Of a stretch of 64,000 nt of DNA, positions 15,759 through 24,164 are shown piece after piece. Numbering within the stretch: the first letter of the stretch is position 1; every line of letters starts with the position of its first letter. Under the pieces are notes generated by a model, which was given only the letters and a program-made list of their open reading frames with translations, made no database searches and was not told where the DNA came from. This DNA is from Steroidobacteraceae bacterium (GTDB lineage Bacteria; Pseudomonadota; Gammaproteobacteria; Steroidobacterales; Steroidobacteraceae). Location: NCBI GenBank assembly GCA_019187185.1, contig JABAQU010000003.1:37331-101330 (forward strand). The letters run 5' to 3'. The position numbers and the translations under genes were made by a program.

Positions 15759-16202
15759 ATGTCCACGATCCGCGCTTGTGCCCTATTGCTCGCCGCACTG
15801 CCGCTCGCCGCGTGCAGTGCAGCCGAAACGCCCACCCCACCGAAGGAAACCGCTGCCATGGCCGTCACCGTCACAGACCTCGCACCAGGCAGCGGGCCCG
15901 CGATCGGCGCGGGCCAGGCCGCCGTCGTGCATTACACCGGCTGGCTCTATGACGCGGCTGCACCCGACCACAAGGGCCGCAAGTTCGACAGCTCGCGCGA
16001 CCACGGCCAGACGTTCACGTTCCGCGTCGGCGCGGGCGAGGTGATTCCCGGCTGGGACCAGGGGGTCCTCGGCATGAAAGTCGGCGGCCAGCGCCGGCTC
16101 GTGATTCCGCCCGAACTCGGCTACGGCGCGCGCGGCGCCGGCGGCGTCATACCGCCCGGCGCCACGCTGGTGTTCGACGTCGAACTCGTGGGCATCCAGT
16201 GA
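15759..16202 (+). CDS. FKBP-type peptidyl-prolyl isomerase lipoprotein
   Basis: A 147-residue protein with a signal peptide ending in a lipobox (LAAC, Cys19), so it is predicted to be membrane-anchored in the envelope. The single FKBP domain (about residues 40-147) shows [39 protein letters not shown] and [14 protein letters not shown], the residues forming the proline-binding pocket. Start overlaps nothing and follows the msrB stop directly. Confidence 0.94.
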   Translation: MSTIRACALLLAALPLAACSAAETPTPPKETAAMAVTVTDLAPGSGPAIGAGQAAVVHYTGWLYDAAAPDHKGRKFDSSRDHGQTFTFRVGAGEVIPGWDQGVLGMKVGGQRRLVIPPELGYGARGAGGVIPPGATLVFDVELVGIQ

Positions 16203-16286
16203 GCGGCGCCTCGCGGATTTCGGCGCACGTGCCGGTGGCGCGGCCGGCGGCGTGATGACGGCAGGCGTCGCCGACGGCGCGCCGTG

Positions 16287-16928
16287 ATGCAGCGGGGCGT
16301 GCGCAGCCTGATCGACGGGCCGGCCGGATCACTCGAGGTGCTGCTCGACGATCCGGGGACGGCAACGGTTCGCGCCTTCGGTGTCGTGTGTCACCCGCAC
16401 CCGCTGCAGGGCGGGACGATGGACAACAAAGTCGTCTTCACCCTCGCGCGTGCGCTGCAGGAACACGGCCTGCCGACGCTGCGTTTCAACTACCGCGGCG
16501 TCGGCCGCAGTGTCGGGCGCTACGACGAGGGGCAGGGTGAGACGCAGGATGCGCTCGCCGTGGCCGCCTGGGGTTCGGCGCGCTGGCCCGGCGTGCCGGT
16601 GTGGTTCGCGGGCTTTTCCTTCGGCGGATTCGTCGCGATCAATGCCGCGCGCCAGCATGGCGCGCAACGGGTGATCGTGGTGGCGCCCGCCGTCGGGCGC
16701 CTGTCGAACTTCAAGGTCGACGGGCCCGACTGCCCCTGGCTTCTCGCGCAGGGTGATGCCGACGACGTGGTCGCGCCGGATGCCGTACTCGACTGGGCGC
16801 GCGCGCAGGTACCTCCGCCGACGATTGCGATTTTCGCCGGCGTCGGCCATTTCTTCCACGGCAGGCTGAACGAGCTGCGCGAGAGGGTCGTGGCGTACGC
16901 CCAAGACGCGGAAAGCCCGGCCGGGTGA
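16287..16928 (+). CDS. Alpha/beta hydrolase (COG2945 type)
   Basis: A small serine hydrolase of 213 residues. Family marks are HPHPLQGGTMDNKVV at the oxyanion region, FNYRGVGRS, the nucleophile elbow AGFSFGG with its Ser, DDVVAP near the acid and GVGHFFHGRL with the catalytic His. The substrate is not known for this family. ATG at 16287 is preferred; a GTG lies one codon earlier. The stop codon forms the loop of a terminator hairpin, with the last five codons inside the stem. Confidence 0.88.
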   Translation: MQRGVRSLIDGPAGSLEVLLDDPGTATVRAFGVVCHPHPLQGGTMDNKVVFTLARALQEHGLPTLRFNYRGVGRSVGRYDEGQGETQDALAVAAWGSARWPGVPVWFAGFSFGGFVAINAARQHGAQRVIVVAPAVGRLSNFKVDGPDCPWLLAQGDADDVVAPDAVLDWARAQVPPPTIAIFAGVGHFFHGRLNELRERVVAYAQDAESPAG

Positions 16929-16943
16929 CCCGGCCGGGCTTTC
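16911..16943. terminator. Bidirectional terminator with the hydrolase stop codon as loop
   Basis: A perfect 15-bp stem, GAAAGCCCGGCCGGG (16911-16925) with CCCGGCCGGGCTTTC (16929-16943); the three-base loop is the TGA stop of the hydrolase gene. It lies between two convergent genes and can serve both. T-runs are short (CTTTCC). Confidence 0.8.
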
Positions 16944-16968
16944 CGTTGAAGACGACAGGCGAGGCGTC

Positions 16969-17280
16969 TCAGTTCACGAAGGCCTTGAGGCTCTTCAGCG
17001 GCATGGCGCGGACTTTCTTCGACGCCGGCTTTGCCTTGAAGGTCATCTTCTCGCCGGTGAACGGGTTGACGCCCTCGCGCGCCTTGGTGGCGGGCTTCTT
17101 CACGACCTTCAGCTTCAGCAGGCCGGGCAGCGTGAACAGCCCGTTGCTGCGCAGGCTCTTGCGGATCACGCCCGAGAGCGAATCGAACACAGAGGAAACC
17201 TGCTTGCGCGACAGCCCGGTGTCCTTGCAGATCGCAGCGAGGATCTCCGACTTCGTCGGTGCGCCACCTTTTTTCGCCAT
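16969..17280 (-). CDS. HU/IHF-family DNA-binding protein
   Basis: A 103-residue histone-like protein. The N-terminal helices (TKSEILAAICKDTGLSRKQVSSVFDSL) and the FTLPGLLKLKVVKKPATKAREGVNPFTGE arm match HU-type proteins that bend DNA. Compared with canonical HU of 90 residues it has a basic N-terminal extension (MAKKGGAP) and a lysine-rich C-terminal part. GGAG precedes the ATG. A promoter with TTGCGC and TATGTT lies upstream, so it is a single-gene unit with the shared terminator at 16911-16943. Confidence 0.92.
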   Translation of the reverse strand: MAKKGGAPTKSEILAAICKDTGLSRKQVSSVFDSLSGVIRKSLRSNGLFTLPGLLKLKVVKKPATKAREGVNPFTGEKMTFKAKPASKKVRAMPLKSLKAFVN

Positions 17281-17350
17281 TGTCTATTCTCCTGGAGTTT
17301 TGGTTTGCTGATCACGCGGCGCGCAGGCGCGCGATCGCGAATCGGGCGGC

Positions 17351-17378
17351 AACATAGCACATGGGTATGCGCGCGCAA
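17351..17378 (-). promoter_or_regulatory. Promoter of the HU-like gene
   Basis: On the minus strand TTGCGC (17378-17373), 16 bases, TATGTT (17356-17351). It lies about 70 bases upstream of the ATG. Confidence 0.5.
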
Positions 17379-17407
17379 GGGTTTTTTGGTGACATGCGAT
17401 CGCGAAA

Positions 17408-17425
17408 GTACTGGTTTTCCAGTAC
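17408..17425 (-). terminator. Hairpin after yggT
   Basis: GTACTGG and CCAGTAC form a seven-bp stem with a four-base loop, about 86 bases past the yggT stop. On the minus strand it is followed by TTTCGCG. It probably ends the yggS-proC-yggT transcript, but weakly. Confidence 0.4.
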
Positions 17426-17510
17426 CCGGAGCACATGCCGCGCGCGAGCCCTGCGCGTGTCGTGCTCGATTCTCGATGAATGAGGCGAGCTAACTCCCTG
17501 ATGTTCTCGC

Positions 17511-18041
17511 TCATCCGCGCAGCAGGATCAGCAGTGCCTGCAGCGCGATGCACGCCCAGAGCGGCGACAGGTCGATGCCGCCGATGACGGGAATCAGCCG
17601 CCGGAACGGCTTCAGGACCGGCTCGCACAGCGACGCGAGGAGGATCGAAACGGGCGAATGCTGCCCGGGTGCGACGAGCGAAATTAGCGCATACAGCACG
17701 ATGGCGTAGAAGTAGACCCACAGGATCTTCGTCACGGCGCCGATCGCAACGAGACGCAACCACATGAGCGTGCCCGGCAGCTCCCCGGTGCGCAGCGCGT
17801 ACATCACGCCGACCTCGGCGAAGGCAATCAGGAGCACCGCGACGACCGAGGCGGTGTCGACCTTGCCCGCGGGCGGCAGTACGCGCCGCAGCGGCAGGAC
17901 GAGCGGGTTCGTCAGCCGCACGACCGCCTGGGCGATGGGATTGCGGAAATCGGCGCGCACGAGCTGCATGAGCAGTCGCAGCAGGAAGAGGAAGAAGACG
18001 AGCGACAGCAGCGTCTCGATGACATAGATCAAGGCGTTCAC
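17511..18041 (-). CDS. yggT: YggT family integral membrane protein
   Basis: A 176-residue membrane protein made of two YggT repeats, each with hydrophobic helices and an R-x-x-x-P-containing loop (NPLVLPLRRVLPP and CEPVLKPFRRLIPVIGGIDLSPL). Members are linked to osmotic shock tolerance and, in some bacteria, cell division; the biochemical role is unknown. The GTG start overlaps the proC stop by four bases (GTGA), so translation is coupled. Same order as PA0392-PA0394 in Pseudomonas. Confidence 0.92.
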   Translation of the reverse strand: MNALIYVIETLLSLVFFLFLLRLLMQLVRADFRNPIAQAVVRLTNPLVLPLRRVLPPAGKVDTASVVAVLLIAFAEVGVMYALRTGELPGTLMWLRLVAIGAVTKILWVYFYAIVLYALISLVAPGQHSPVSILLASLCEPVLKPFRRLIPVIGGIDLSPLWACIALQALLILLRG

Positions 18042-18856
18042 GAGACCTCCGCCAGTTCGCGGCCCCGGCGTACGGCCGCATCGACCGCCCCGGAGACGAT
18101 CGTGTCGAACTGCGCCGCGGCGAGGTGCTGCAATGCCGCTTCCGTCGTGCCGCCCTTCGATGTCACGGAGGCACGCAGCTGCGCGAGGTCGCCGTCGCCC
18201 GCGTTCGCGAGGCGACCGGCACCATGGAGCGTGGCCACCGCGAGCCGCCGGGCGGCCGCGGGCTCGAGACCGTGCCGCACGGCACTCCGTTCGAGCTCTG
18301 CGGCCAGCAGGAAGAAATAGGCGGGGCCGCTGCCCGAGATGGCGGTCACGACGTCGATGTGATCCTCGCTGTCCACCCAGACGGTTTCGCCGACTGCCGC
18401 CATCACCGCCTCCGCGAGGCGGCGCACCGTGTCGGAGGTACCGGGTGGCGCAAACAGACCCGTGATGCCCGCGCCGCACAGCGCCGGCCGGTTTGGCATG
18501 GCGCGCACCACCGGGGAGCTTGCGCCGCACCAGGCGGAGATCCTGGCGACGCGGACGCCTGCCGCGATCGACAGCACGAGCGGTCGGGCGGCCGCGAGCG
18601 CGGGCGCGAGTGGCGCGAGGACGGCACGCATGACCTGCGGCTTGACGGCAATCACGAGGACTGCTGCGTGTGCCACGACGGCGGCGTTGTCGGCCGATGT
18701 GCGGACCCCGAAATCGGCCTGCAGCGCGGCGCGCGTGGCTGCGTCGGCATCGGCGACCGCGATGTCGGTGGCCGGTGTGCCGCGCGCGCGCAGGCCCGAC
18801 ACGAGCGCGCGTCCCATGTGGCCACCACCGATGAATGCGATGAGTTCTCCCGCCAT
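18038..18856 (-). CDS. proC: Pyrroline-5-carboxylate reductase
   Basis: Last step of proline synthesis: NAD(P)H reduction of pyrroline-5-carboxylate in the cytoplasm. 272 residues. The N-terminal Rossmann nucleotide site is IAFIGGGHMGRALVSGL; VIAVKPQVM and VRAMPNRPALCGAGITGLF follow, and the C-terminal active-site domain shows SGSGPAYFFLLAAEL and TSKGGTTEAAL. It sits 17 bases after yggS and overlaps yggT, forming a conserved operon. Confidence 0.97.
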   Translation of the reverse strand: MAGELIAFIGGGHMGRALVSGLRARGTPATDIAVADADAATRAALQADFGVRTSADNAAVVAHAAVLVIAVKPQVMRAVLAPLAPALAAARPLVLSIAAGVRVARISAWCGASSPVVRAMPNRPALCGAGITGLFAPPGTSDTVRRLAEAVMAAVGETVWVDSEDHIDVVTAISGSGPAYFFLLAAELERSAVRHGLEPAAARRLAVATLHGAGRLANAGDGDLAQLRASVTSKGGTTEAALQHLAAAQFDTIVSGAVDAAVRRGRELAEVS

Positions 18857-18873
18857 GCGCGGATGTTAACCGG

Positions 18874-19578
18874 TCAGCGGGCCGCAGGGCGCGGGCCGAA
18901 GATTGCCGTGCCGATGCGCACGAGCGTGGCGCCTTCGGCAATCGCGGCGGCGTAGTCGCCGCTCATGCCCATCGACAGCGTGTCGAGAGCGAAGCCCGCG
19001 TCGCGCAGTGCCTCGAACGCCGTGCGCGCGCGCGCGAACCAGTGGCGCTGTCGCGCCGGGTCCGCTTCCTCGGGCGGCAGGCACATGATCCCGCGCAGTG
19101 CGAGACGCGGGAGTGCCGCGACGGCCGCCGCGAGCACCGGCAACTCGCCGGGCGAGACTCCCGCCTTGCCGGGTTCGTCCGCGACGTTGACCTGCAGGCA
19201 CACGTTGAGTGCCGGCGCGTAATGCGGCCGCTGCGCCGCGAGGCGTTCGGCGAGCTTCACGCGGTCGATGCCATGGACCCAGGCGAAGCGCTCGGCGACC
19301 GGGCGTGTCTTGTTGGCCTGCAGCCGGCCGATGAAATGCCAGGTCGGTTCGAGATCCTCGAGCGCGTCGATCTTCGCCAGCGCCTCCTGCAGGTAGTTCT
19401 CGCCGAAGTGTTCGACCCCGGCCGCGGCCACCGCACGCACGCTCGCGGCCGGATGTCCCTTCGAGACGGCAAGCAACGTGACGGAGTCGACATTCCGGCC
19501 GCACTGCAGCGCCGCCGCCGCGAGCGCCGCGCGCAGCTTTCGCACGTTGTCAGGCAAATTCTGCGGACCGATTAACAT
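18874..19578 (-). CDS. yggS: YggS/PLPBP family pyridoxal-phosphate homeostasis protein
   Basis: A single-domain PLP-binding protein of 234 residues that controls free pyridoxal phosphate and amino-acid balance; it has no known catalytic reaction. The cofactor lysine is Lys40 in LLAVSKGHPA (most relatives have SKTKP or SKTHP there). Other family blocks are HFGENYLQEALAK, WHFIGRLQANKTR, LQVNVADEPGKAGV, LRGIMCLPP and LSMGMSGDYAAAIAEGATLVRIGTAIFG. It is the first gene of the yggS-proC-yggT operon and divergent from pilT. Confidence 0.96.
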   Translation of the reverse strand: MLIGPQNLPDNVRKLRAALAAAALQCGRNVDSVTLLAVSKGHPAASVRAVAAAGVEHFGENYLQEALAKIDALEDLEPTWHFIGRLQANKTRPVAERFAWVHGIDRVKLAERLAAQRPHYAPALNVCLQVNVADEPGKAGVSPGELPVLAAAVAALPRLALRGIMCLPPEEADPARQRHWFARARTAFEALRDAGFALDTLSMGMSGDYAAAIAEGATLVRIGTAIFGPRPAAR

Positions 19579-19579
19579 A

Positions 19580-19606
19580 TTGGACGCGGACCCCCTCCGC
19601 TATACT
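19580..19606 (+). promoter_or_regulatory. Candidate promoter of the pilT-pilU operon
   Basis: TTGGAC and TATACT with a short 15-base spacer, in the 54-base gap between the divergent yggS and pilT starts. The -10 is good; the spacer is suboptimal. Confidence 0.4.
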
Positions 19607-19632
19607 TCGGCCGCTTCTCGCGAGGATCTGGC

Positions 19633-20673
19633 ATGGCCGTCGATATTGCGCAATTGCTTGCGTTTGCCGTCAAGAACAACGCCTCGGACCTGCACCTGTC
19701 TTCCGGCGTGCCGCCGATGATCCGGGTCGACGGCGACATGAAGCGCATCAACATGCCGGCACTGTCCCACAAGGAAGTGCACAGCATGGTGTATGACATC
19801 ATGAACGACAAGCAGAGGAAGTCGTACGAGGAATTCTTCGAGACCGACTTTTCGTTCGAAATCCCGAAACTCGCGCGCTTTCGCGTCAATGCCTTCAACC
19901 AGAACCGTGGCGCGGGCGCGGTGTTCCGCAACATCCCCTCGACGATCCTCTCGCTCGACGACCTCGCCGCACCGAAGATCTTCCGCGACCTGTGCATGCT
20001 GCCGCGCGGGCTCGTGCTCGTCACCGGCCCGACCGGCTCCGGCAAGTCGACCACGCTCGCCGGCATGATCAATCACTGCAACGACAACCGGCCGGACCAC
20101 ATCCTCACGATCGAGGACCCGATCGAGTTCGTCCATGAATCGAAGCGCTCGCTCGTCAACCAGCGCGAGGTGCACCGCGACACGCTCGGGTTCAGCGAAG
20201 CGCTGCGCTCGGCGCTGCGCGAGGATCCGGACGTGATCCTCGTCGGCGAAATGCGCGATCTCGAGACGATCCGTCTCGCGCTGACCGCCGCCGAGACCGG
20301 CCACCTCGTCTTCGGCACGCTGCACACGAGCTCGGCGGCCAAGACCATCGACCGCGTCGTCGACGTGTTCCCGGCGGCCGAGAAGGAAATGGTGCGCTCG
20401 ATGCTCTCGGAATCGCTGCGCGCGGTGATCTCGCAGACCCTGATGAAGCGCATCGGCGGCGGCCGCGTCGCCGCGCACGAGATCATGATCGGCACGCCCG
20501 CGATCAGGAACCTGATCCGCGAGGGCAAGATCGCGCAGATGTACTCCTCGATCCAGACCGGGCAGGCGCAGGGCATGCAGACGCTCGACCAGTGCCTCAC
20601 CGAACTCGTGCAGAAGGGCGTCGTCAGCAAGGAAGAGGCGCGCTACAAGGCGCAGAACAAGGACGCATTGTGA
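19633..20673 (+). CDS. pilT: Type IV pilus retraction ATPase PilT
   Basis: Hexameric cytoplasmic motor that depolymerises the pilus for twitching motility. 346 residues, the usual PilT length. N-terminal PAS-like domain with NNASDLHLSSGVPP; Walker A GPTGSGKSTTLAG near residue 135; Asp box and Walker B (VILVGEMRDLETI); His box (HLVFGTLHTSSAAKTIDR). The C-terminal AIRNLIREGK segment matches the AIRNLIRE retraction motif of PilT. It is 25 bases upstream of pilU. The start ATG is preceded by GAGG. Confidence 0.98.
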   Translation: MAVDIAQLLAFAVKNNASDLHLSSGVPPMIRVDGDMKRINMPALSHKEVHSMVYDIMNDKQRKSYEEFFETDFSFEIPKLARFRVNAFNQNRGAGAVFRNIPSTILSLDDLAAPKIFRDLCMLPRGLVLVTGPTGSGKSTTLAGMINHCNDNRPDHILTIEDPIEFVHESKRSLVNQREVHRDTLGFSEALRSALREDPDVILVGEMRDLETIRLALTAAETGHLVFGTLHTSSAAKTIDRVVDVFPAAEKEMVRSMLSESLRAVISQTLMKRIGGGRVAAHEIMIGTPAIRNLIREGKIAQMYSSIQTGQAQGMQTLDQCLTELVQKGVVSKEEARYKAQNKDAL

Positions 20674-20698
20674 AACCGGCTGACGGGAGCCCGTAACC

Positions 20699-21856
20699 AT
20701 GGATCGCGATCAAGCCATCAAGCTGATGCAGGACCTCCTCCGCCGCGTGGTGGAGAAGAAGGCGTCGGACCTTTTCATCACGGCCGGGTTCCCGCCGGCG
20801 ATCAAGGTGGACGGCGAAGTGCGCCCGCAGAGCGAGCGCGCGCTCTCCGCCGAGCAGTCGGCGGTGCTGGTGCGCGCGATCATGAACGACCGCCAGTCGA
20901 AGGAATTCGACGCGACGAAGGAATGCCAGTTCGCGATCGCGCCGCCCGGCATCGGCCGCTTCCGTGTCAGCGCCTTCGTGCAGCAGGGCCAGACCGGCTG
21001 CGTGATCCGTCTCATCAACTCGAAGATCCCGAACTTCGAGGAACTCGACCTGCCGCCGATCCTGAAGGAAGTCGTGCTTTCGAAGCGCGGCCTCGTGATC
21101 ATCGTCGGCGGCACCGGCTCGGGCAAGTCGACCACGCTCGCCGCGATGGTCGGCTACCGCAACGAGAAGACGCGCGGGCACATCGTCACGATCGAGGACC
21201 CGGTCGAGTACGTGCACCAGCACAAGGGCTGCGTGATCACGCACCGCGAGATCGGTGTCGATACCGAGTCGTGGCACGCGGCGCTGAAGAACACGCTGCG
21301 CCAGGCCCCCGACGTGATCCTGATCGGCGAGATCCGCGATCGCGACACGATGGAGTACGGCATCCAGTTCGCCGAAACGGGTCACCTCGTGCTCGCGACC
21401 CTGCACGCGAACAGCGCCAACCAGGCGCTCGACCGCATCATCAACTTCTTCCCCGACGAGCGGCGCGAACAGCTGCTGATGGACCTGTCGCTCAATCTGC
21501 GCGGGCTCATCTCGCAGCGCCTCATCCCGCGCGAATCGGGCAGCGGGCGCATCGCGGCGATGGAGATCATGCTGAATTCGCCCTTGATCCAGGACCTCAT
21601 CTTCAAGGGCGAGGTCGCCAAGATCAAGGAAGTGATGGCGCGCTCGACCCGCATCGGCATGAAGACCTTCGACCAGGCGCTGTTCGAGCTGTACGAGACC
21701 GGCCACGTGTCGTACGAGGACGCGCTGCGCAACGCCGACTCCAAGAACGAGCTGCGCCTGAAGATCAAGCTCGAGAGCAAGCGCGAGAACAAGAACATCG
21801 ACGACGGCGGCGGCGCGCTGCGCATCGTCGAGGAAGAGCAGGGGCGCGTCATATGA
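20699..21856 (+). CDS. pilU: PilT-dependent retraction ATPase PilU
   Basis: Accessory retraction motor that works together with PilT and increases its force. 385 residues, matching PilU of Pseudomonas. Contains KKASDLFITAGFPPAIK, Walker A GGTGSGKSTTLAAM, VILIGEIRDRDTM, and a longer charged C-terminus (KLESKRENKNIDDGGG) usual for PilU. The stop overlaps the start of the next paralog by four bases (ATGA), so the two are translationally coupled. Confidence 0.96.
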   Translation: MDRDQAIKLMQDLLRRVVEKKASDLFITAGFPPAIKVDGEVRPQSERALSAEQSAVLVRAIMNDRQSKEFDATKECQFAIAPPGIGRFRVSAFVQQGQTGCVIRLINSKIPNFEELDLPPILKEVVLSKRGLVIIVGGTGSGKSTTLAAMVGYRNEKTRGHIVTIEDPVEYVHQHKGCVITHREIGVDTESWHAALKNTLRQAPDVILIGEIRDRDTMEYGIQFAETGHLVLATLHANSANQALDRIINFFPDERREQLLMDLSLNLRGLISQRLIPRESGSGRIAAMEIMLNSPLIQDLIFKGEVAKIKEVMARSTRIGMKTFDQALFELYETGHVSYEDALRNADSKNELRLKIKLESKRENKNIDDGGGALRIVEEEQGRVI

Positions 21857-22986
21857 AGGCGACGACCAAGGTTGCGGGTTCGACCGGCGACACGACGACC
21901 CAGGCGCCTGCTCCCGACACGCCGATCGCGATCAACACGCGTCCGCTGTTCAAGCTGATGGTGGAGAAGAAGGCGTCCGACCTCTTCTTCACGTCGAACG
22001 CCCCGATCAAGATCAAGATCGAGGGCCAGATTTTCCCGGTCAACAAGCAGGTGCTGGCCCCGGAAACGGTGCGCCAGTCGGCCTATGCGCTGATGACGCC
22101 CGAGCAGCTCGAGTTCTTCCACCGCGAGCTCGAGATCGACTTCGCGATCTCGGAGCCCGGCCTCGGGCGCTTCCGCGTCAACGTGTTCCACCAACGCGGC
22201 TACCCCGCGATGGTGATGCGCTACATCACGGCGGACATGCCGCGGCTCGATGCGCTCGGCCTGCCCGAGGTGTTCCGCGAGCTGATCATGCTGAAGCGCG
22301 GCCTGATCCTGCTGGTCGGCGCGACCGGCTCCGGCAAGTCGACGACACTCGCGTCGATGATCAACTACCGCAACGAGAACTCCTCGGACCACGTCGTCAC
22401 GATCGAGGACCCGATCGAGTTCCTGCACACGAACAAGCGCTCGATCGTCAACCAGCGCGAGGTCGGGCTCGACACGAAGAGTTTCGAGCGTGCGCTGCGC
22501 AGCGTCATGCGCGCCGCGCCCGACGTGATCCTGGTCGGCGAGATCCGCGACCGCGACACCATGCAGGCGTGCATCAACCTGTCGGGAACGGGCCACCTCG
22601 TGCTCGCCACGCTGCACGCGAACAACTGCGCGGAAACGATGGACCGCATCATCAACATGTTCCCGCGCGACCAGCACAACCAGATCTTCCTCGACCTGTC
22701 GCAGTACCTGAAGGCGATCGCCGCGCAGCGCCTCGTGTTCGGCAAGGACGGCAAGCGCGTCGCCGCGGTCGAAGTGATGATGAACACGCCGCACATTTCA
22801 GAGCTCATCAAGAAAGGCGACGTGACCGCGATCAAGGAAGCGATCGTGCAGAGCTCCGAGCGCAACGTGCAGAGCTTCGATGCGGCGCTCTACGAGCTCG
22901 TCAAGTCGGGCCGCATCGAACTCGAGGAGGCGCTCAACAACGCCGACTCGCGCACCAACCTCGAGGCGAAGATCAACTTCGGTTGA
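21853..22986 (+). CDS. Third PilT/PilU-family ATPase
   Basis: A 377-residue ATPase clearly related to PilU: KKASDLFFTSNAPIKIK, Walker A GATGSGKSTTLASM, VILVGEIRDRDTM, and HLVLATLHANNCAETMDR. It differs by a 30-residue Thr/Pro-rich N-terminal extension and by lacking the long charged C-terminus. Key ATPase residues are all present, so it should be active. The ATGA overlap with pilU shows one transcript. Its task is unknown: perhaps a second PilU, or a motor for a minor pilus. Confidence 0.92.
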   Translation: MKATTKVAGSTGDTTTQAPAPDTPIAINTRPLFKLMVEKKASDLFFTSNAPIKIKIEGQIFPVNKQVLAPETVRQSAYALMTPEQLEFFHRELEIDFAISEPGLGRFRVNVFHQRGYPAMVMRYITADMPRLDALGLPEVFRELIMLKRGLILLVGATGSGKSTTLASMINYRNENSSDHVVTIEDPIEFLHTNKRSIVNQREVGLDTKSFERALRSVMRAAPDVILVGEIRDRDTMQACINLSGTGHLVLATLHANNCAETMDRIINMFPRDQHNQIFLDLSQYLKAIAAQRLVFGKDGKRVAAVEVMMNTPHISELIKKGDVTAIKEAIVQSSERNVQSFDAALYELVKSGRIELEEALNNADSRTNLEAKINFG

Positions 22987-23221
22987 CACGACCGCTCGGG
23001 AAGGGCGACCCGAAAAGCTCCTGCGCGGCGTCATCACTGGCCGTTGTACGCGGTCGTGCGTCAATGATTGAACCCGCGTCGCTTTGCGAGCTGACGGGGG
23101 CGACATTCAATTGCCGTAGCTATGCCTCACGATCCTGTTCGCTGAAGCTTCTGTCCGGATGTCAGTACGGCAGGGCGAACTAAGCTGTGCGTTGGTATGA
23201 CATTGTCGCGCGGCGCCCGAG
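22987..23221. other. Non-coding gap before the RHS island
   Basis: No supported gene. The short open frames here lack ribosome sites and family motifs. Base composition becomes less GC-rich towards the island. A five-bp stem near 22998 is too weak to call a terminator for the pil ATPase operon. Confidence 0.5.
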
Positions 23222-23446
23222 ATCCCGGCATCAATTACGGTGCCGTCGAGCAGCACGACTGGAAGCTATACGGTCAGTTGGGGTGCGGCGAGTGGGAAGG
23301 TGACCGAATACAATCTCTACGAGGCGACCAATGCGGGATATTCCGGCGAGAGTCTCGTCTACAGCGGCGCCAGCAAAGTCATCTCGGGCAAGGGTAACGG
23401 CACGTTTTACTACCGGGTGCGAGCCTGCAACGGCACCGCCTCCCAG
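23222..23446 (+). pseudogene. Fibronectin type III-like fragment of an RHS/secreted protein
   Basis: An open stretch reading IPASITVPSSSTTGSYTVSW, then YNLYEATN and GTFYYRVRACNGTAS, which is one fibronectin-like beta repeat of the kind that precedes RHS repeats in large secreted proteins. It has no start codon with a ribosome site, and the frame then runs out of the domain after ACNGTAS. It is a leftover piece of a larger gene rather than an expressed protein. Confidence 0.6.
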
Positions 23447-23457
23447 CGAGTAAGCCG

Positions 23458-23910
23458 ATGGCGAAACAATCTCTCCACACCGAACGGTTTCGCGTCCGCC
23501 GCCCGGTCCTCTTCCAGGGAGTGCTCGCAATCGCGCTGCTCGCGGGCAGCCTGGGCGCTCGCGCCCAGCAGGAAGTCCCCGAAGCGATTTCCCGGCTGCG
23601 GATCGGGACCGATTGGCTCACGCCTCGTGAGCAAGTCGATGCCACAGGATTGGCAATCGTTACCGGAGCGCTTCCAGTTGGAAAGGGTCTGACTGGTCCT
23701 GCAGACTATTTCGAGAGCAAGTCAGCCGCTGAGTTGTCCGAAGCGCTGACCGTGAAGCTTGGCCCCGCGAAAAGCGTTGGAGAGGGTGCGAAGACCTTCT
23801 ACAATCAAATCACTCGCCGCTCGTTCAATGTTCATTCCGATCCGGCTCATGGGCCTCCGTACGTCGATATTCGCCGCCGCGGAGGATATCAAGAGAGACA
23901 ATATCCTTAG
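23458..23910 (+). CDS. Small secreted toxin-like protein with RHS-type signal region
   Basis: 150 residues. The N-terminus has a Sec signal peptide (FQGVLAIALLAGSLGARAQQ) and EVPEAISRLRIGTD, which looks like the leader of RHS proteins. Residues from about 55 on (LTPREQVDATGLAIV onward) look like an RHS C-terminal cassette, ending RSFNVHSDPAHGPPYVDI plus a basic RRRGGYQER tail. So the gene reads as an RHS start joined directly to an RHS tail with the core lost. The following gene, 14 bases away, has the size and position of an immunity gene. Toxin activity is inferred from layout only. Confidence 0.6.
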   Translation: MAKQSLHTERFRVRRPVLFQGVLAIALLAGSLGARAQQEVPEAISRLRIGTDWLTPREQVDATGLAIVTGALPVGKGLTGPADYFESKSAAELSEALTVKLGPAKSVGEGAKTFYNQITRRSFNVHSDPAHGPPYVDIRRRGGYQERQYP

Positions 23911-23924
23911 GCGGGAGACTGATT

Positions 23925-24164
23925 GTGAGCACATGGATTGAGGTTAACTGTGCGCGGATCGAGAAGGAGTTCTTTGAGCAGAACGTCCGTGAGGCCCGTG
24001 GCAATCGATGGGTGGAGGTCAGTATTGCGAACCTCTCTGGGCACACTCACTGCATGGTGTGCGGCATAGCAATTGGTGACGGGGCATTGAGCCCACCTCG
24101 CGCATTTCAAGCGAAGGGCGGGCACATTTGCGACTATTGCTACGAACAGTTCGTGGTGACGTGA
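23925..24164 (+). CDS. Predicted immunity protein, cysteine-pair small protein
   Basis: 79 residues from GTG, with GGGAG at a proper distance. Two cysteine pairs, CMVCG and CDYCY, can form a zinc knuckle; no signal peptide, so cytoplasmic. It directly follows the toxin-like gene, as immunity genes do in RHS and CDI cassettes. I do not recognise a named immunity family. Its stop overlaps a GTG that opens the RHS frame (GTGA). Confidence 0.6.
   Translation: MSTWIEVNCARIEKEFFEQNVREARGNRWVEVSIANLSGHTHCMVCGIAIGDGALSPPRAFQAKGGHICDYCYEQFVVT

Noticed and set aside
20923..22986. One 687-codon fusion of pilU and its paralog
   Set aside because: The first part is an out-of-frame reading of pilU; the paralog has its own ATG at 21853 overlapping the pilU stop.
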